Shown here piece after piece: positions 41,701-56,700 of a DNA stretch of 64,000 bases. Position numbers and translations under genes: made by a program. Origin of the DNA: Spisula solida (taxonomy: Eukaryota; Mollusca; Bivalvia; Venerida; Mactridae); NCBI GenBank assembly GCA_947247005.1, contig OX365955.1, positions 20,503,322-20,567,321 on the forward strand, in the 5' to 3' direction. Below the pieces are notes generated by a model. It ran no database searches, was not told the DNA's origin, and saw only the letters and a program-made list of their open reading frames with translations. How positions within the stretch are numbered: position 1 is the stretch's first letter; the number at the start of each line of letters is the position of its first letter.

Positions 41701-44700
41701 CTGAGCTGCCAGCTAGTTAAATTGTGGTTACAAATTGCCATCAACACTGTCTACCTGTCAGGTGCCTAGCATTAAAGGATAGGAGCCATGCCCGGTGAGG
41801 TAGCAAATGTGATCATCAAGTAGGCATCCTAGTAATTAAATTTCATGGCCCTGTAAATGAACTAAAAACTTACAGTACAACCTCTCAAGAGCGGCCCTCT
41901 GTAGAGCAACATCTTCTGTATAACAACACCTGCAAAATTCCCTAATGCATAAGTCACTATTTACTATAAATTTAACCTCTTTAGAACAACAACCTCTAAA
42001 CAATGCCCAATATGTACAGCTCCCATATGGTGTTGCTCAACAGAGGTTGTACTGTATGTATTAATTAATTTCCTGATCTGTTTTTTGTTCACTTTTAATT
42101 TTCTATAATTAATTTAGGACAATGATGAGAAATGGATAATGTTTCCAAATGCTGAATATATGAAAGGATTCAAGAAGAAACCAAAGAATGTAGATGATTA
42201 CCCGAGCCCAGATGAATGTGTCCTAGAAATGGTCAACTATCAATTAAAGGTATATACACTCTTGATATTTATCAACTATCAATTAAAGGTATACACTCTT
42301 GATATTTATCAACTATCACTTAAAGGTATACACTCTTGATATTTATCAACTATCAATTAAAGGTATACACTCTTGATATTTATCAACTATCAATTAAAGG
42401 TATACACTCTTGATATTTATCAACTATCAATTAAAGGTATACACTCTTGATATGTATCAACTATCAATTAAAGGTATACACTCTTGATATTTAATATTGC
42501 GGTATAGGCCAAGCTGTTGTATCTGCATTTAAATGCAAACTGTTGATTGATTAGTTTTGTTTTATTCCTTCGTATCAGCTTGCTTGTAACAGTTTAATCC
42601 ATAACATGTACATATGATATGATCTGTATATAGATATATATTTTGAAATTCATGTCCCCTCAAGACCAATCCAACATTAAAAAATTACAAATTGATCACA
42701 GGCTTTCTACTGTGAGTTACTGCATGGTAGTCATTTTGTTATAAAGGGAAGTTCTATGACTGGTCAGATGTTTTCTTTACCCCCTTTCATACAAATCTGC
42801 TAGCAGAAGGAAGTGAATGCTTACTTCTATCAATGTCATGATGCTCTTGGTCTTACCATTATTGTCAAGGTACAAGTCATATTTACCCACTGGTTTTGAT
42901 TCAAAGGTCTATTGGTTCCTAGACATGGGTATAAAAATGTGTTTTTACATTGGGTATAACGAATAACTATAGTTGGAGAAAGACTTTAGTGTGTCTTATA
43001 CTATGAATATTAAAGTATTTTCTAAATGTATATTTATCAACCAATTTATGTTATATATTTGAATATTTTCAGTACCATTTTATGTCTACTCGACATCCAT
43101 CCTCGGTAATTTTGTTCACTGCAAGGAAGTCAATTTCTCATGTTATTTGGGTGACCATAGATATTTCTCATGTTATTTGGGTGACCATAGATATTTCTTA
43201 TGTTATTTGGGTGACCATAGATATTTCTCATGTTATTTAGGTGACCATAGTTCTATTAAAATTAACTGAAAGTTAGCAGTGATGTGACGGGTGTGAAAAT
43301 AACACATAAGCAATGTCTAAAAATTCAAGAAAGGGGTACTTATGTATCTAATTTATGCATCTCATTAAATTTTGCTTGATGTTTATCAAAGAAAAACATT
43401 TGTGATGTATTTACGATGGGTGATCAACAAATACATGGAAAAGTGCTGTGTTTTCTTTGTTTGTCATTGTAAGTCGTTGAAACTTTCTAAACATAAAGAT
43501 CAATCTATTTCAAATTGATTCACAGCTGACTATCAATATCAACCAAAGTCAGAACGAACGCGGTTTCCTATGGCAACGTCACTCGACGTCATGAGGCCCA
43601 AATTTTCATATTTTCCAACGTTGCACGCAGCAAACAATGACGTATCATTTGTGCGTTTGTAATATTATAATTTTCTAAAGGGTAGGTTATGGATATGCAA
43701 TGGTACAACATTAGATTCATTATTACAAAAAATGGTTTTTATTTAACGTCAAAATTCCGTTTTAGAGCTATTTGCTTCCAAGTCGTAGTCTGAAAATGAG
43801 TGTGATACAGAAATTGGCGACGAAACGTTTTGTTGCGAATGAAATGTAATAAAATACCAATGTTAATATTGCAAAATGCAACAAATATGTAATAGCATAT
43901 AAACCAGATGTCTGTTTTACATATTATCTCGTATGTAACCATGTGAATCAATGCCGACATGCGGATGGGTTTTACGACGCCAATAACGTCAAATTACGTC
44001 ATTAATATTAACGTTCTCATCAGCTAACTCTTATAATTTACATGCAAGTTGCAAAGAAAAAATGTTGATTTTGGGTTGTAATTTATCTCGTTGTACAGCA
44101 ACTTTTTGACAATCATTCAATGCGTCAAACATTATGAATTGTGCCACGAATGAGAATGTATACTGTTCTATGTACCGACGTCGCGATGATGTTGGGCCGG
44201 TGTAGCCATAGTGGCGTTACGGTTTCTATGTTTTTTCGACCAAATATTTTCTAGAGTTTAATGTTTTTATAGTCATGTATTTGTAATACGCCAATCTATT
44301 TATTGACCGATTTTCTTCAGTATTGGTCAGGTAACAAAATATTCAGAGCATTTTTCCGCGTATTTGTTGATCACCCATCGTATAATATGATTTTATGGCA
44401 AACTCTGTTGCTCATAATGCTACATATAGGTGCGTCCTTAATGTCCTGTGGTCACCCAAATGTGTGCTGTATGCAATAAATGGTTTCTTTGTATATTAAG
44501 AACAATTGCAGAAATAAATGCAGAAACAATATTTAATAATATGATATTATGACCTATGCTTGTCAACAGATTTCTTTTCTCTTAGATGTGTTTTTATAAT
44601 TATTACAATGTACACAGGAGATTCTTACGGTTTTCATTTTGTTTTCTGAAATTAAGTTACAAACAATTCAACCTCATGGAATCAGGCCACATCTCCCAAT

Positions 44701-47700
44701 ACATCTCAACTAGGAATCCAAGCTCACCATTAAATTTTGAGATTTGTTCAAATCATAGTCTTGATATGAGACTATTCCCTATATGCAGATCACTTTAATT
44801 TCTGATATGATTTATTTGCCACAGTGTTTTCATTTTGTGCGACTGAGTTTTAATACAGATAATTGGGACTATATTTGAGTAAGATCTTGTGCTCAAGTTG
44901 AGATATGTTTTAAGAGATAGGGGCCAGGAGGTACCTTTCTTGCTTTAACAATTTGTCATATTTACAAGGAATTCATCTTCTCAAACGAGGGGTGTTCAAA
45001 CATTTCATTGTGATCAAGACTTTTTATGCCCCCTATCTTTGCTGAGGGGGTATATTGCTTTGCACATGGCAGTTGGTCGGTTGGTAGACCAAATGGTTTC
45101 TGTTCAATAACTCAAGAGCGCTTTGCCCTAGGATCTTAAAACTTTAAACTGAGGTTGGTCCTTAACAGTAGATGAACCCTATTGATTTTGCAGTCAGTAG
45201 GTCAAAGGTCAAGGTCACTGTAACTATGTGACTATGCAAATGGTTTTAGTTCAATAACTCAAGAACGTTTTGCCCTAGGATCTTCAAACTTTACATGAAG
45301 GTTGGACATTAACAGTAGATGACCCCTATTGATTTTGAGGTCAGTAGGTCAAGGTCACCATTACCATTTCTGACTATTTGGCTGCCATATTTCTCTTGTT
45401 AAGTCCTGCTATTGAACACATCTTTAAACCACTCCCTTCAGTTTTGCAATTTTCCATTCTAAGCATTATCATATACTTGCACATAATTTTATGGTATAGT
45501 AACAAAGTTCATTTGATAGTTAATGTAATAAATAACTATTTGGTGTCAGGATTCATATTCATTGGCTAAATTAAAATCCATGCATAAAAGATTGCGCATG
45601 TTAGAGTTAACCTTGCAATATCATACGGTTGAAGGACTTGCACTTCTTGTGTCAGTATTACAGGGTTTGGTTTGCACCTGGAGATGGGAAGCTTACATGA
45701 TTATAGGGTTTAAGGATTAATTTGGATTTTCTTGGAATGTCCATGTGGTGTTTTATACATGGATGATTATTACATGGACTTTGCATCTTATTATTATAGT
45801 ACTCTATAAAAAAAATGCCGAGCATAGTCGGAGCCTTCATTTGCCAACCAGCTTTCTGCTGAAATATGGCAGGCATATGAGTGCCTCCACCTGGATTTGA
45901 ACCCGGGTCGCGCCAGATTAGACTGCAAGCATGCTAACCACTGAGGCACACAATCTATAAGATTAAGTTGAAAGCTTTCTGTGTGAGGTAGCTGGTTCAA
46001 TCCCAGACTGGCTGCATCACGATCATGCCAAAGGTAAAGTAACAATATTGTCCTAGTAATTCCCTTGCTTAAAGAGGCTCACCATAAAAGGGAAAGCTGG
46101 CTTCTCTCTCACACACCCTTAAGACAATCGATTCCATCAGGAATGAGGTGTCGAGAGTGATTAATATAAGTTGTTAGAACTTGTTTCACAATCAACTTAA
46201 AACAATATTCATAAACTAAGTGAAAATTAGGTTATTCACACTATAATAAGCAGTCTGTAGGAATAATGACGAAATTTTGTCATCTTCTTAATTTCAGTTA
46301 TCCAGGGATGGTAAAGGATTATTTTGTTATGTAAGTATAAATAATATAGCTAATAGATATAATATAGATTATCTAGATGTAACTGATGACAGAGATTAAA
46401 GTAGGTTGTGATGCATGTTTAGATGTGAAACTCCATGTATTTGATGTTCTATGTGGTAGATAAAAAATGCCCCTTTGATAATCCAACTTGATAGTATTAA
46501 ATGAATCAGATACTTTGTCTAATATTATCCTTTTTAAGGGACATCATTGTGCTTGTCTCTTATTGACGCTTGTCTGAAAATGTATTTGTATTTTTCTGCA
46601 TTTATTCAAAAGTGTCATAAGATTTAGCTTTAGATGATTGCATGAATTCTTTCAATAAATAATCAGGCAGATTAATTTCTACACTGGCAACTGGTTGATT
46701 ATAAGTTTAACTGGTTTGGTGTAAGTGTGTGCGCATGAAATATTTGTGGAACTTTCCAAGTATGTGAGTGTGTAAATAATGTAAGGATGTGTTTCATTAT
46801 TCACACACTGTCCAGTTACGATAATGTGAGAGTGACGTACAAATTTTATGTGTACACAAAATTTTACAACCATTGTCTAAACAGGTAGAGCGAATACAGT
46901 ATTGTACATGTAGTTTAGCACTGAAACTATAAATGTCTGTATAAGCCTTTATTAATGGTTTTACACGCTAATAGTTTACTCGACCTCTGCGTCACTCTAT
47001 TATGATCCTAACTGGACAGTAGAAATAATTCAAGTGTTATTTTTGTATAGAATGTAACATAATATTTATGATGTAGATGTATACAGTCGGGTCTCGATAT
47101 AATCATACCCTATATACAATATGACAATTCCATTTACTGACATCATGTTATGCAATGGGGACAAATGTTCCAAAACACTCTTTGGCTCTTTGTATCAATT
47201 CAGTAAACTGACATAATAAAAAAAAATTAAAAAATACTTGTTACAACAACATTTTGCTTGGAAACAAACAATGCCATTGTATCGAGGCCTTACTGTACAT
47301 GAAAATAAACAAGAAAAAAAGTTGAACAGGTCTAGGTTTTGGAATGTTTAGTGATTGTCATGATTGTGTAGATTGCATGAACATATTGTAATACTAATAA
47401 TGTCTAATACTATTTGTTCCCTCTCCTAGAGTATAGATGATTTTGTAGACAGCCGTGTTCTTTGTGCCCTAGTCAACTCATTTGTGCCAAACACCTTCAC
47501 GGCAGATCTATTGCTCAATGACAGGTAATGTATTATATGCCTTTAAAGGGCTTTCACTAGCCTCTTAAATTGAAGAGTCAAAATGACTCCATACTTTCAA
47601 GTTTTTAGAGTCATCAAAATATTTCACAAGGATTTGAATTTCAAGTACAGTAAATTTGATCGTTTAGCTTAAATTTTGAAGAATCAAAACTGTCACTTTT

Positions 47701-50700
47701 GTCGAATTCAAGCAGTTTCTAGAGCCAAGTGAAAGCCCTGGCAGTATTCAGGGAACACTTTGTATTCCTTCAAATGAAGTTTGAAAGGAGCATTATATTG
47801 AGGTCAATTTTAAATGTGATTCGTGCATCTCGCTGGCTTAGAATAAGAGGGTTGTAAGTACAAAATCGATATTTTGAGAAAACAAGAAAGAACTGTCTGA
47901 AAACTACTCTTTACTTATGGAAAAAAATTTAAACTTCAGTTTTGTCAACATGACCAGTTCCAATGTTTATGAAAATAGGCTCATAATGCAGATCTTAAAT
48001 ATGCATGAGTCTTATAAGGTCGTAAGTACCACTAATACAACCTTCTAATTGTAAGCCAGCGATCTGTCATATAATTAGTCAGTCACTAACTTATGCTTGA
48101 AAGTTTTTTAAAACATTTTCTTCATGGATGAGGAATCTAATGAAGCGAAGCTTTAGGTACATGAAGCAACCTTAGGCACTTGTTCATGAAGCAAATGTTT
48201 AATAAACTCCATCAGTTTAGTGTTTGCTCTACTTTTCCAATGAACCACACTCATTTTGCATTGATTTGTGTGGTCTACTAGTGCTTGTACATGGCTTCAT
48301 ATTATTTATTGGTGAAGCAATTTACTTTTTCAATAAGAATGTTTGGGATATATCACATGACAGATATTGAGTATATGTTTGTAATGTGTGTTAACAGAAG
48401 TAAATGTGACTATCATGCTGTAGTATATGGGATAGAATCATAGGGCAAATGTCAGGCCTTCCCTGGTATTCAACAAGTTAATTATTGGTAGCTTAACCTA
48501 TTATAAATAGCATGGATGATATCTTTGTAGAAGATAATGTTTAAACTAAAATGTCTATTTGATTATTTGTATCCATTAATAAAATTAAACAAGACAAACT
48601 CCGAGATGTTTCTATTATTTGTATGGCATGGTGTCGATGTTTGCAAATGTATGATGGTATATGGTAGATATTCTAGTTTTAGAATTTTAGGGACCAATAA
48701 GGTGATTATGCACGTTTGAATATTTTTCTATTCTGATATACATGTAATTTATATAATATTCCCTCACTGTTTGTCAATGATATTTAATGTTTTAAACCTT
48801 GTGTTAAAACATCCTTTTATAAACAATTATTAACTTTGGTTCAGATGGACGATTAATCTTGCGCTGAAAACGGCTGAGAAAATGTTTTATGCTGAAACAC
48901 CATTTGATGCTGAAGATCTTGTTGAGGTGAGTTTTTGGTTTGTCGCTTTCTTCATCATAATGTTTTCCCCTTACTCCATATAATAGATAAATGCTGATAT
49001 GATTTATTTTTGTGTACACATCATCCCCCTGGTAAGCCCAATTAGTAGCACTCCACTGGCTATCTTGGCACTCCACTGGCTATCTTGGCACTCCACTGGC
49101 TATCTTGGCACTCCACTGGCAATCTTGAGGTTGTAGGTTCACAAATACATGTGTTTCTTTTACTTTCAACTCTGTTCCATGTGGATAAGACTTATAAGTT
49201 GCTTGCATAGCAACAGGTTAGTACTGGGGTGGTATTCAATATTGATCTTATTTAATTTGAGAATAAGGATAGCCAATCATATCACCTGTTACTGACCAAG
49301 AGTTTAATATGGTGTGATCTGATTGGTTATCCTTGTCCTCAATTTAAGTAAGATCAATATTGATTACCATCCCTGGTTTGTATGGGTTATTGCTTTTATT
49401 TATCATCACTATGAGATACTTTCGTTTCTGAAAGAACTGATTTTTGGATGTTTTGAGTGATAGACTAGTACAGTATGCCACAGCAGCCCAAAAGCCTTCC
49501 TGATTCTTTACATGCTTTTGTTAAGCATTGCTCATGCTTAAATAATAATAAGAACAGCTGATGGATGTACTAAAACTGAGTCTTAAGTATTCTTTATATG
49601 GTTGACACAAGAAAAAGATCATATTACCGGTAAGTCGGACAGAGAAGGCAGCACTCAACCAGCTGAGCACAGAAAACATAAAAACATACAAGACACAATG
49701 CCAAACTCATATTAAACTGAACTAGAAAATGATCCGCCCAAGTCCCAGCTGTCAAAAAGCTGAGTGAACTAGTTTCAGCAAGCCCAAGCTGAATGGCCTA
49801 GTTTCAGCAAGCCCAAGCTGAATGGCCTAGTTTAAGCAAGCCTCACCAAGCCCAAGCTGAATGACCTAGTTTCAGCAGTAAAATGGCTTAAGAAGTTCAC
49901 ATTAAGAAACTCCTTGGCCGTGATCTTTAACTATTGAGGTTTTACTGTATAATGCACATTTGATACTGTACCTACAGGCGGACCCAATGGCTGTGAGCGC
50001 ATACTTTGCCTTCTTCCTCATGGTGGCTTACAGATACAGACAAACTACAGCTGTAGTCAACAGAGTGGTAAGTTATTATTCATCCATACGATAAATACTT
50101 TACTAAATTTAAGTATAATCTTCATATTAACCAATGCTAGCTTAAGATTGACTCTTATATGCAAGTAGGAGAATGACGATTATTACCGATAGCAGAAACT
50201 TTGTGAATCTGGATTTGATAAGTCTGTCTAAGCTAATATTGCTGAATTAGAGTTAGATGGTCGTGAGTACGAAATCGATATTTTTAGAAAACAAGAAAAA
50301 CTATCTGAAAACTACTCTTTACGTATGGAAAAAGTCGAGCTTTTTCAACTTCAGTTTGATCAACATGACCAATATAATTGCCTGTTGTGTTTATAGCATG
50401 TGTTATGATATGTGAAATAAGTCATGTTTCAGGATTTTATCAACATGTTGATAAGAGAATGTAACCCTGTTTTATATGTGAAATATGTTATGTTTCAGGA
50501 TTTTATCAACATGTTGATACGAGAATGTAACCCTGTTTTATATGTGAAATATGTTATGTTTCAGGATTTTATCAACATGTTGATTCGAGAATGTAACCAT
50601 GAACTCGAGAAGTTTCCACCTATCATATCCAACATGTTACAGTTACAACGTAGGAAAGATCTCAAACAGCAGCTCGATCAACATAGACAAGGTGATCTAT

Positions 50701-53700
50701 CATTATCTACCTGTATCACATCATGTGACTCTCCGTGCCCCACCCCCTTGTTTATTATGCTCCCTTCGACGAAGAGGGGGTATATTGTTTTGCTAATGTT
50801 GGTGGATCTGTCGGTCTGTAGACCAAATGGTTTCTAATCAATAACTCAAGAAGGGTTTTGCCCTGCTGCCCAGGATCGTCAGACTTTACATGGAGGTTGG
50901 TCATCAACAGTAGATGACCCCTGTTGATTTTGAGGTCAGTAGGTAAAGGGTGCCTTGACTTTTAACATTTTTGACTATTGGGCTGCCATGGGGGCAAACG
51001 TGTTTAAGAAAGATCTCCTGTTCGAGTTTAAGGCCGTTTTTCAACAATTTTTCAATCAGATGTATATCAGCCGATTGTCCTATAGACAGTTACTGTGTAT
51101 TTTAACCAATACCTGTTCCTGCCCACTACTGGAGGTCATATTTCTTTGCCTTCGCTGTATATGCTTTGCTAAAGGAAAGTGTAACTTTCATAGTTTGTAC
51201 AGCCTGAGGTATAACAATATGTAATAGACCAAGATGGTTTAGTGATTTAAGAGCATATCTACTGCATGAAAGTGAATTTGCAGGTTGGATGCTAGGCCAC
51301 AACATACAAATGTTGTTGCTAGTAGAACGGTGAAACGTTGAGTAAGTGGCAACTCAATCCTTTCCTGTGTCGGTAACAAATTCAGAATAGAATATAATAA
51401 TCCACTTTAAGTTTCTATGTAGATCGAATAACGAAAACTCACCCGAGGGGTGGGATTTTAACAAGGGACGAGGCTTGCCAAGTTCCATGTTAAAATTCCA
51501 ACCCAGAGGCTATATCATCTATGTTGCGTGTACGCTCGTATAGGATAGTTATCTTTCATTCGCAACAGGCCTATCTCTCATTAGAAACGTTTGAGAAAAG
51601 GATTATCGTAGATGGTTTTCTTGGAATATTTATGTTAACTATTATTTCCTGTTTGGTGATTGTGATTGTTCATCTGTTTCAGCAATTGAGAACATACAGA
51701 AGAAGTATGATGTGGAATTCTGTAAGAAATGGGTAGGACATGTGGAACACGTCCAGAATGAGGTATGTACAAGATACACATATTGTTACCATTTATTAGC
51801 ATTATGATTGTGATGCTTTGTACTGTTACTCAGTTATCAGTCTGTATATTAGTCAGACTGACAGTCCGTAGACAAAATGGTTTCAATACTTAAGCATAGG
51901 ATTGTCAAACTTTACATTGGCTGTCTGTTTTGTCATGACCCAATAGGGATTTTGGTCAGTAGATCAAAGGTCAGGGTTGAAGGGACACATTGGTCATCCA
52001 TGGGGCCTTTTGTGTTCTACTTCATGTTCATGCATCAAACTGTCTCTATGGAGTAAAGGGTTGTTAAAATTCTTTACATAATGGTTTAGAAATTAGTAAC
52101 ATTTAAATCCTACAAAAAGATCTTAGAAAGTTGGACAGGGAAGGCAGTACTCAACTTAACCAGCCGAGCAAAACATCACATACCATTGATGCTTAAACAA
52201 TATTCAAACTTATTTGTTACAGGATCATTATGATAAGAACATGTTTCGTTGAGTTCTGTTTTAAGTTGTTGGTGTATGGATATATTTTCAGTTACGTCGT
52301 GAGATTCGGGATAAGATGAGATCTAGGTTTGATATTGTAGAAATACCTAGAAATATCACCATCAATGACTTCTGTCTAGCTGCAGTCATCAACCTGGTAA
52401 TCTTTGTTATTATAATGTCCATCACTCTCAGGGCTTTTTTCCTTCAGTAGCAGGGGCTGTTTACAGGGGGCTTCCCCTCAGAAAAATTCATGCAGTTTTC
52501 CCCTAAAATCCAATTTATATCAAGTTTTTTCTTCCCCTTTTGCCAAAAAAATTAGTTATTTTTCCTCGAATTCAAAGAAAAGGCTCTTCCCCTACCCAGT
52601 ACATATTATGACTTTGAAACGAATATTTTAAGATGTTATTACTACAACTTTTATTCGACATTAGTACTATAGTACTACACATTATATCAATGTTTTGTTA
52701 TCGTTATCATATAAATACATTTCCCATAAATCACCATAATGTATGATATTACCATCTTAATTCCACCATAACCGATACCATTGTAAAACTATTATTCACA
52801 TGTCATTATTTTGTAATCTGTGAAATGTATGCAAATAAAGTTATTGTTCTGTTCTGTTCTGAAAAAAAGCCCGGCCTCTCTTCGAAGAATTAGGGGTATA
52901 TTGCTTTGCACATGTCAGTCAATCATGCAGTCTGTCTGATCGTCCTTTAATTTATAGACCAAACAATTTTCGATTGATAAGTAGAGAAGCTTGAGTAGTC
53001 TCAGGTTGGCCATGACCCACAGCTATCCTATTGATTCTGTGGTTATCAGGTCAACTGTCAAGATCACAGACACTACAATGACTAATTGACTGCATGCACT
53101 TAACAAGCATGTTTTAATAAACATCTCAGTCTATATTTATATCACAGGCTGTATGTTTTCATAAGCAGGAAGTATCACAAAGACGCTTGAGGTGCAAATA
53201 AAGGATTGATATTGCACAAATTACTTGTGGAAATTGATATATTTATTGCTGGAACCTTGTAATATATTCATGCTTAATGATAAGGATCATGTGTATATCT
53301 CTGTACTGTAGTATATATCATCAGTATTTTGTATTTTAATCACTTTCAGAGTTTAACAAATGGAAGTGGATTTTATTTGACAAATTCTAAAGAGAATCTA
53401 AGTGAAGGTCGGCGACTGGTTTTACGTAATGTGGATACCGGAGAGTTTATTGAAGATTTCACTAACAAAAGCAAAAGTAAGTAGTAATATCATTTAAACC
53501 AGCAATTGAACTAATGGTCTACAATTAATTTTAGTTCTATTGTTATGCCCATTCATCTACTGATGCCGGAGGCATATAGTGATTGTCCTGTCCATCCGTT
53601 CGTTCATCCCATTGAACATGTTTACCGAAACTTTCAAGTTTTTGAAAATCAAATATTTTCAGAGTCTGTGAAAGCATTGCTTTTAAACTGGCATACTGGT

Positions 53701-56700
53701 TAACTGTCATAAACACTGTACATTGTCAATGCCATGTAACACTTTTCAATATTTCAACAGAATTATGGCCCCTGTTATTTTGGACAAGGCTTTAGGCCTT
53801 GTATGTTTTGATGTTTTCTGTGCTCAGCTGGTTGCAGCCTTCCCTGTCCGACTTAACATTATCTTTTCCCACCAGGCATAAAGGTTTAACGAATGTAGTC
53901 TTGGTTTAACTATTTAGAATTGCTTTGCCTTGATCGTGATTGAGTATTGCATGATAAAAGTACTGTATAAAATGGGTATTATAATAATAATTACATAAAC
54001 TTCTACTTTATCTCCTTTTGTAGTCATTCCATGCATGAATGTTGGAATATAGGTGACTAATTAACACTTTACTTATATCCTATTACCACCCTATAACGAG
54101 GACAAGTCAGTGATTTTTTTCTTTGTTGGCTACTAGTGAAGGGTACCTTCCAATTTGAAAATTGCTAAAATTTCCCCAAATTTGAAGGGAGAAATTCCCA
54201 ATGAACGTTTAAAAAAAGAAATTTCAAAATCGGACATAAAATGACAAAGTAATGAACATTTTTGACAAGAAGTCAGGCAAAAAAGTTTATAGAAACCAGT
54301 AAACAGTCACTTGAAAATTCCTGATCTGAACGGACCCAGACCCTTTCCCAAAGAAGAAAAAAAAATCACTGAAGTCTAAAAATAAAAGTGCAGTCATAGC
54401 TCAATACTCGTTTTCGATCAATAGTATGATTTATAAACATTATTATATGTGTATTCAGTGAGTATCAAGGATGCCTTACATATTCCGGATGTACCTGGAC
54501 AAGTTGTTGAATTAAATCCTGAGGATTATCCAGATTATGAGGTAATGCATGTGCTTGTATTCAAGAAGCATTGTAAATATTTTAACTTAAGTTAAAAAAT
54601 TCAGCTTCACATATTTCTCAAGAAAGGAAGAAAAACCCACGTTTTCTTTGTGATCATTGTAGCTTTTTTTATAATGCTTGATACACTTATTTATAGTAAG
54701 GAAATTTTAATATTTTAAGAAAATTCTAAGTTTTTCTTTAAGATACTTTGTGATAACCACCCCTGTTATTGTGTGAGTGCACCTGGTAAGGACATTGTAT
54801 AGTGGTATGCACAGAGAATTTGACATGATCCTGACCTTTATGCATGAATATATTAATTTCCGCAAGCAAATCGTGCAATATCGGTTCTTTAGATTTGTGT
54901 TGATATTACACCTCAAGCATCTTCGTGATACTCCCCGCTTATTAACAGTTCTTAGTTGATGAACAAGATTGTATGTCAGAGTTCAGTTTCCGAAAAAGCA
55001 GTTTATTAGTCCCCTACCGGTTTTTTACCGGAGGGGAATATAGGTTTGCCCGCCGTCCGCCCATCCGCCGGCCTGCTAGGTTTATGAAACTTCATAGGGG
55101 GCAATAAGGGGATTATGCAAAATATTTTGATTCTGACAAAAATTGTGGTTGCTATGGCAACAGAAACATTGAAAATGGCTTCAAACTGGTAGGGGACTTC
55201 TGTATTGCTTGCAATTCTTAATTACTTGTTTATAAAGTAATGATCTACTTTATTGACATTAATTTTGCTTTTTCAGTTTTTCTTTGAAGCACAAAGCCGT
55301 AACAAGCAATTGAAAACTGGGAGTTATTTCTTGTATCAAGTATTTCCTGGTAACACATCAACGTGGCAGAGACTGTTTATAAAGAGTGCCAGAGATGCCG
55401 AGTTTGAGACCGTCGAGAAAATGATTGCATTTTTCCGTGAAGACAGTAGTTTTATAAACTGCCGGGAACCAAAATCTGGTAACACAGCTCTACATCTGGC
55501 CTGCAGAATGGGACACTTTGTAAGTCTGCTTTAAGATAGATATATCTTTCGTAAATCAGTTTATTTCTAGAAGAGCAAAAAGATAATACATTTTGTAACA
55601 AGATCAGGACAGGAAATTAAAGCAGCATTCAACAGAAAAAGGTCACACTATAAAATAAACGGCATAAAGTACACATAAAGGAACAACATCACCAAGACAC
55701 ACTGTCACAAGTGATAAGGACAACAGCAAAAATGAACAAGAAAAAAAGAAAAGGCATTTTGACAAAGACAAAAAGCCGACTCTTCAATCCGCCAACCTGT
55801 TTGTTCTTGCATTGATTGATGATGAAGTCCTTGTAAATTTTTACTGGTTAGATCAATTGGTTAACATATAATTATTCAAATTCATGATAAAGCCAATGAA
55901 CAGTATTATATGTAGTTTCTGGTTTATGTCTTGATATGAGGAAGTTATTTTATAAGGAAATTAATCAAACAACACTGAGGAAGGTTTTACACGAATATTT
56001 AATGCTGTGACTAAGCATGAAGTAATCATAACACAGTTTTAGTTTCAGCTATTATCACCAGCTTGGCTCAATTTAGATCGACATGAATGTATCATACACA
56101 ATTTGTAATTAAAGCACACAGTAAATAGTTAGTAATTAGTGAGTGGAAAATATGGCCGCAGAAACAGATAGGTGGGTCGCCTAGAATAAATTAACGAGAA
56201 GTTGTAACTAGGCCCAAATCTATCTGTTAAATCCAACCAGCCGAGAGATAGGTGTTTACTGAGGTTCTATTATGAGGTATTAGACTTGCCAGACGCAAAA
56301 TTCACGTTACAATTTGGTAATTGCTATACACCACGCAACTCCTCATCAACTGAAGGATTTACAACATGTGTCCTTGGACGCAATGAGACTGGACGCAAAA
56401 CGAGGTGTTCCCTGTACACAAAGGGAGACAACCTCGGCCTGTATAGACGCAACATGAGGTGTTCCCTGTACACCAAGGGAGACAACCTCGACCTGTATAG
56501 ACGCAAAACGCAACACGAGGTGTTCCCTATACACCAAGGGAGACAACCTCAACCTGTATAGACGCAAAACGCAACATGAGGTGTTCCCTGTACACCAAGG
56601 GAGACAACCTCGACCTGTATAGATCAGATCTATACTTTGTAACATGAGACACAGTATGTCTGAACGCAACACGCAAAAACCTGCAAGTACACGCAACATG

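Noticed and set aside
42234..42493. Resemblance of this regular array to a CRISPR array
   Set aside because: The whole 37-bp unit repeats with no unique spacers, and the setting is an animal intron.
45881..45949. Functional tRNA gene
   Set aside because: There is a 7-bp acceptor-like stem and A/B-box-like phrases, but no proper D or anticodon arm; the total is 69 nt and it is joined to repeat family F1, so a SINE head or pseudogene is preferred.
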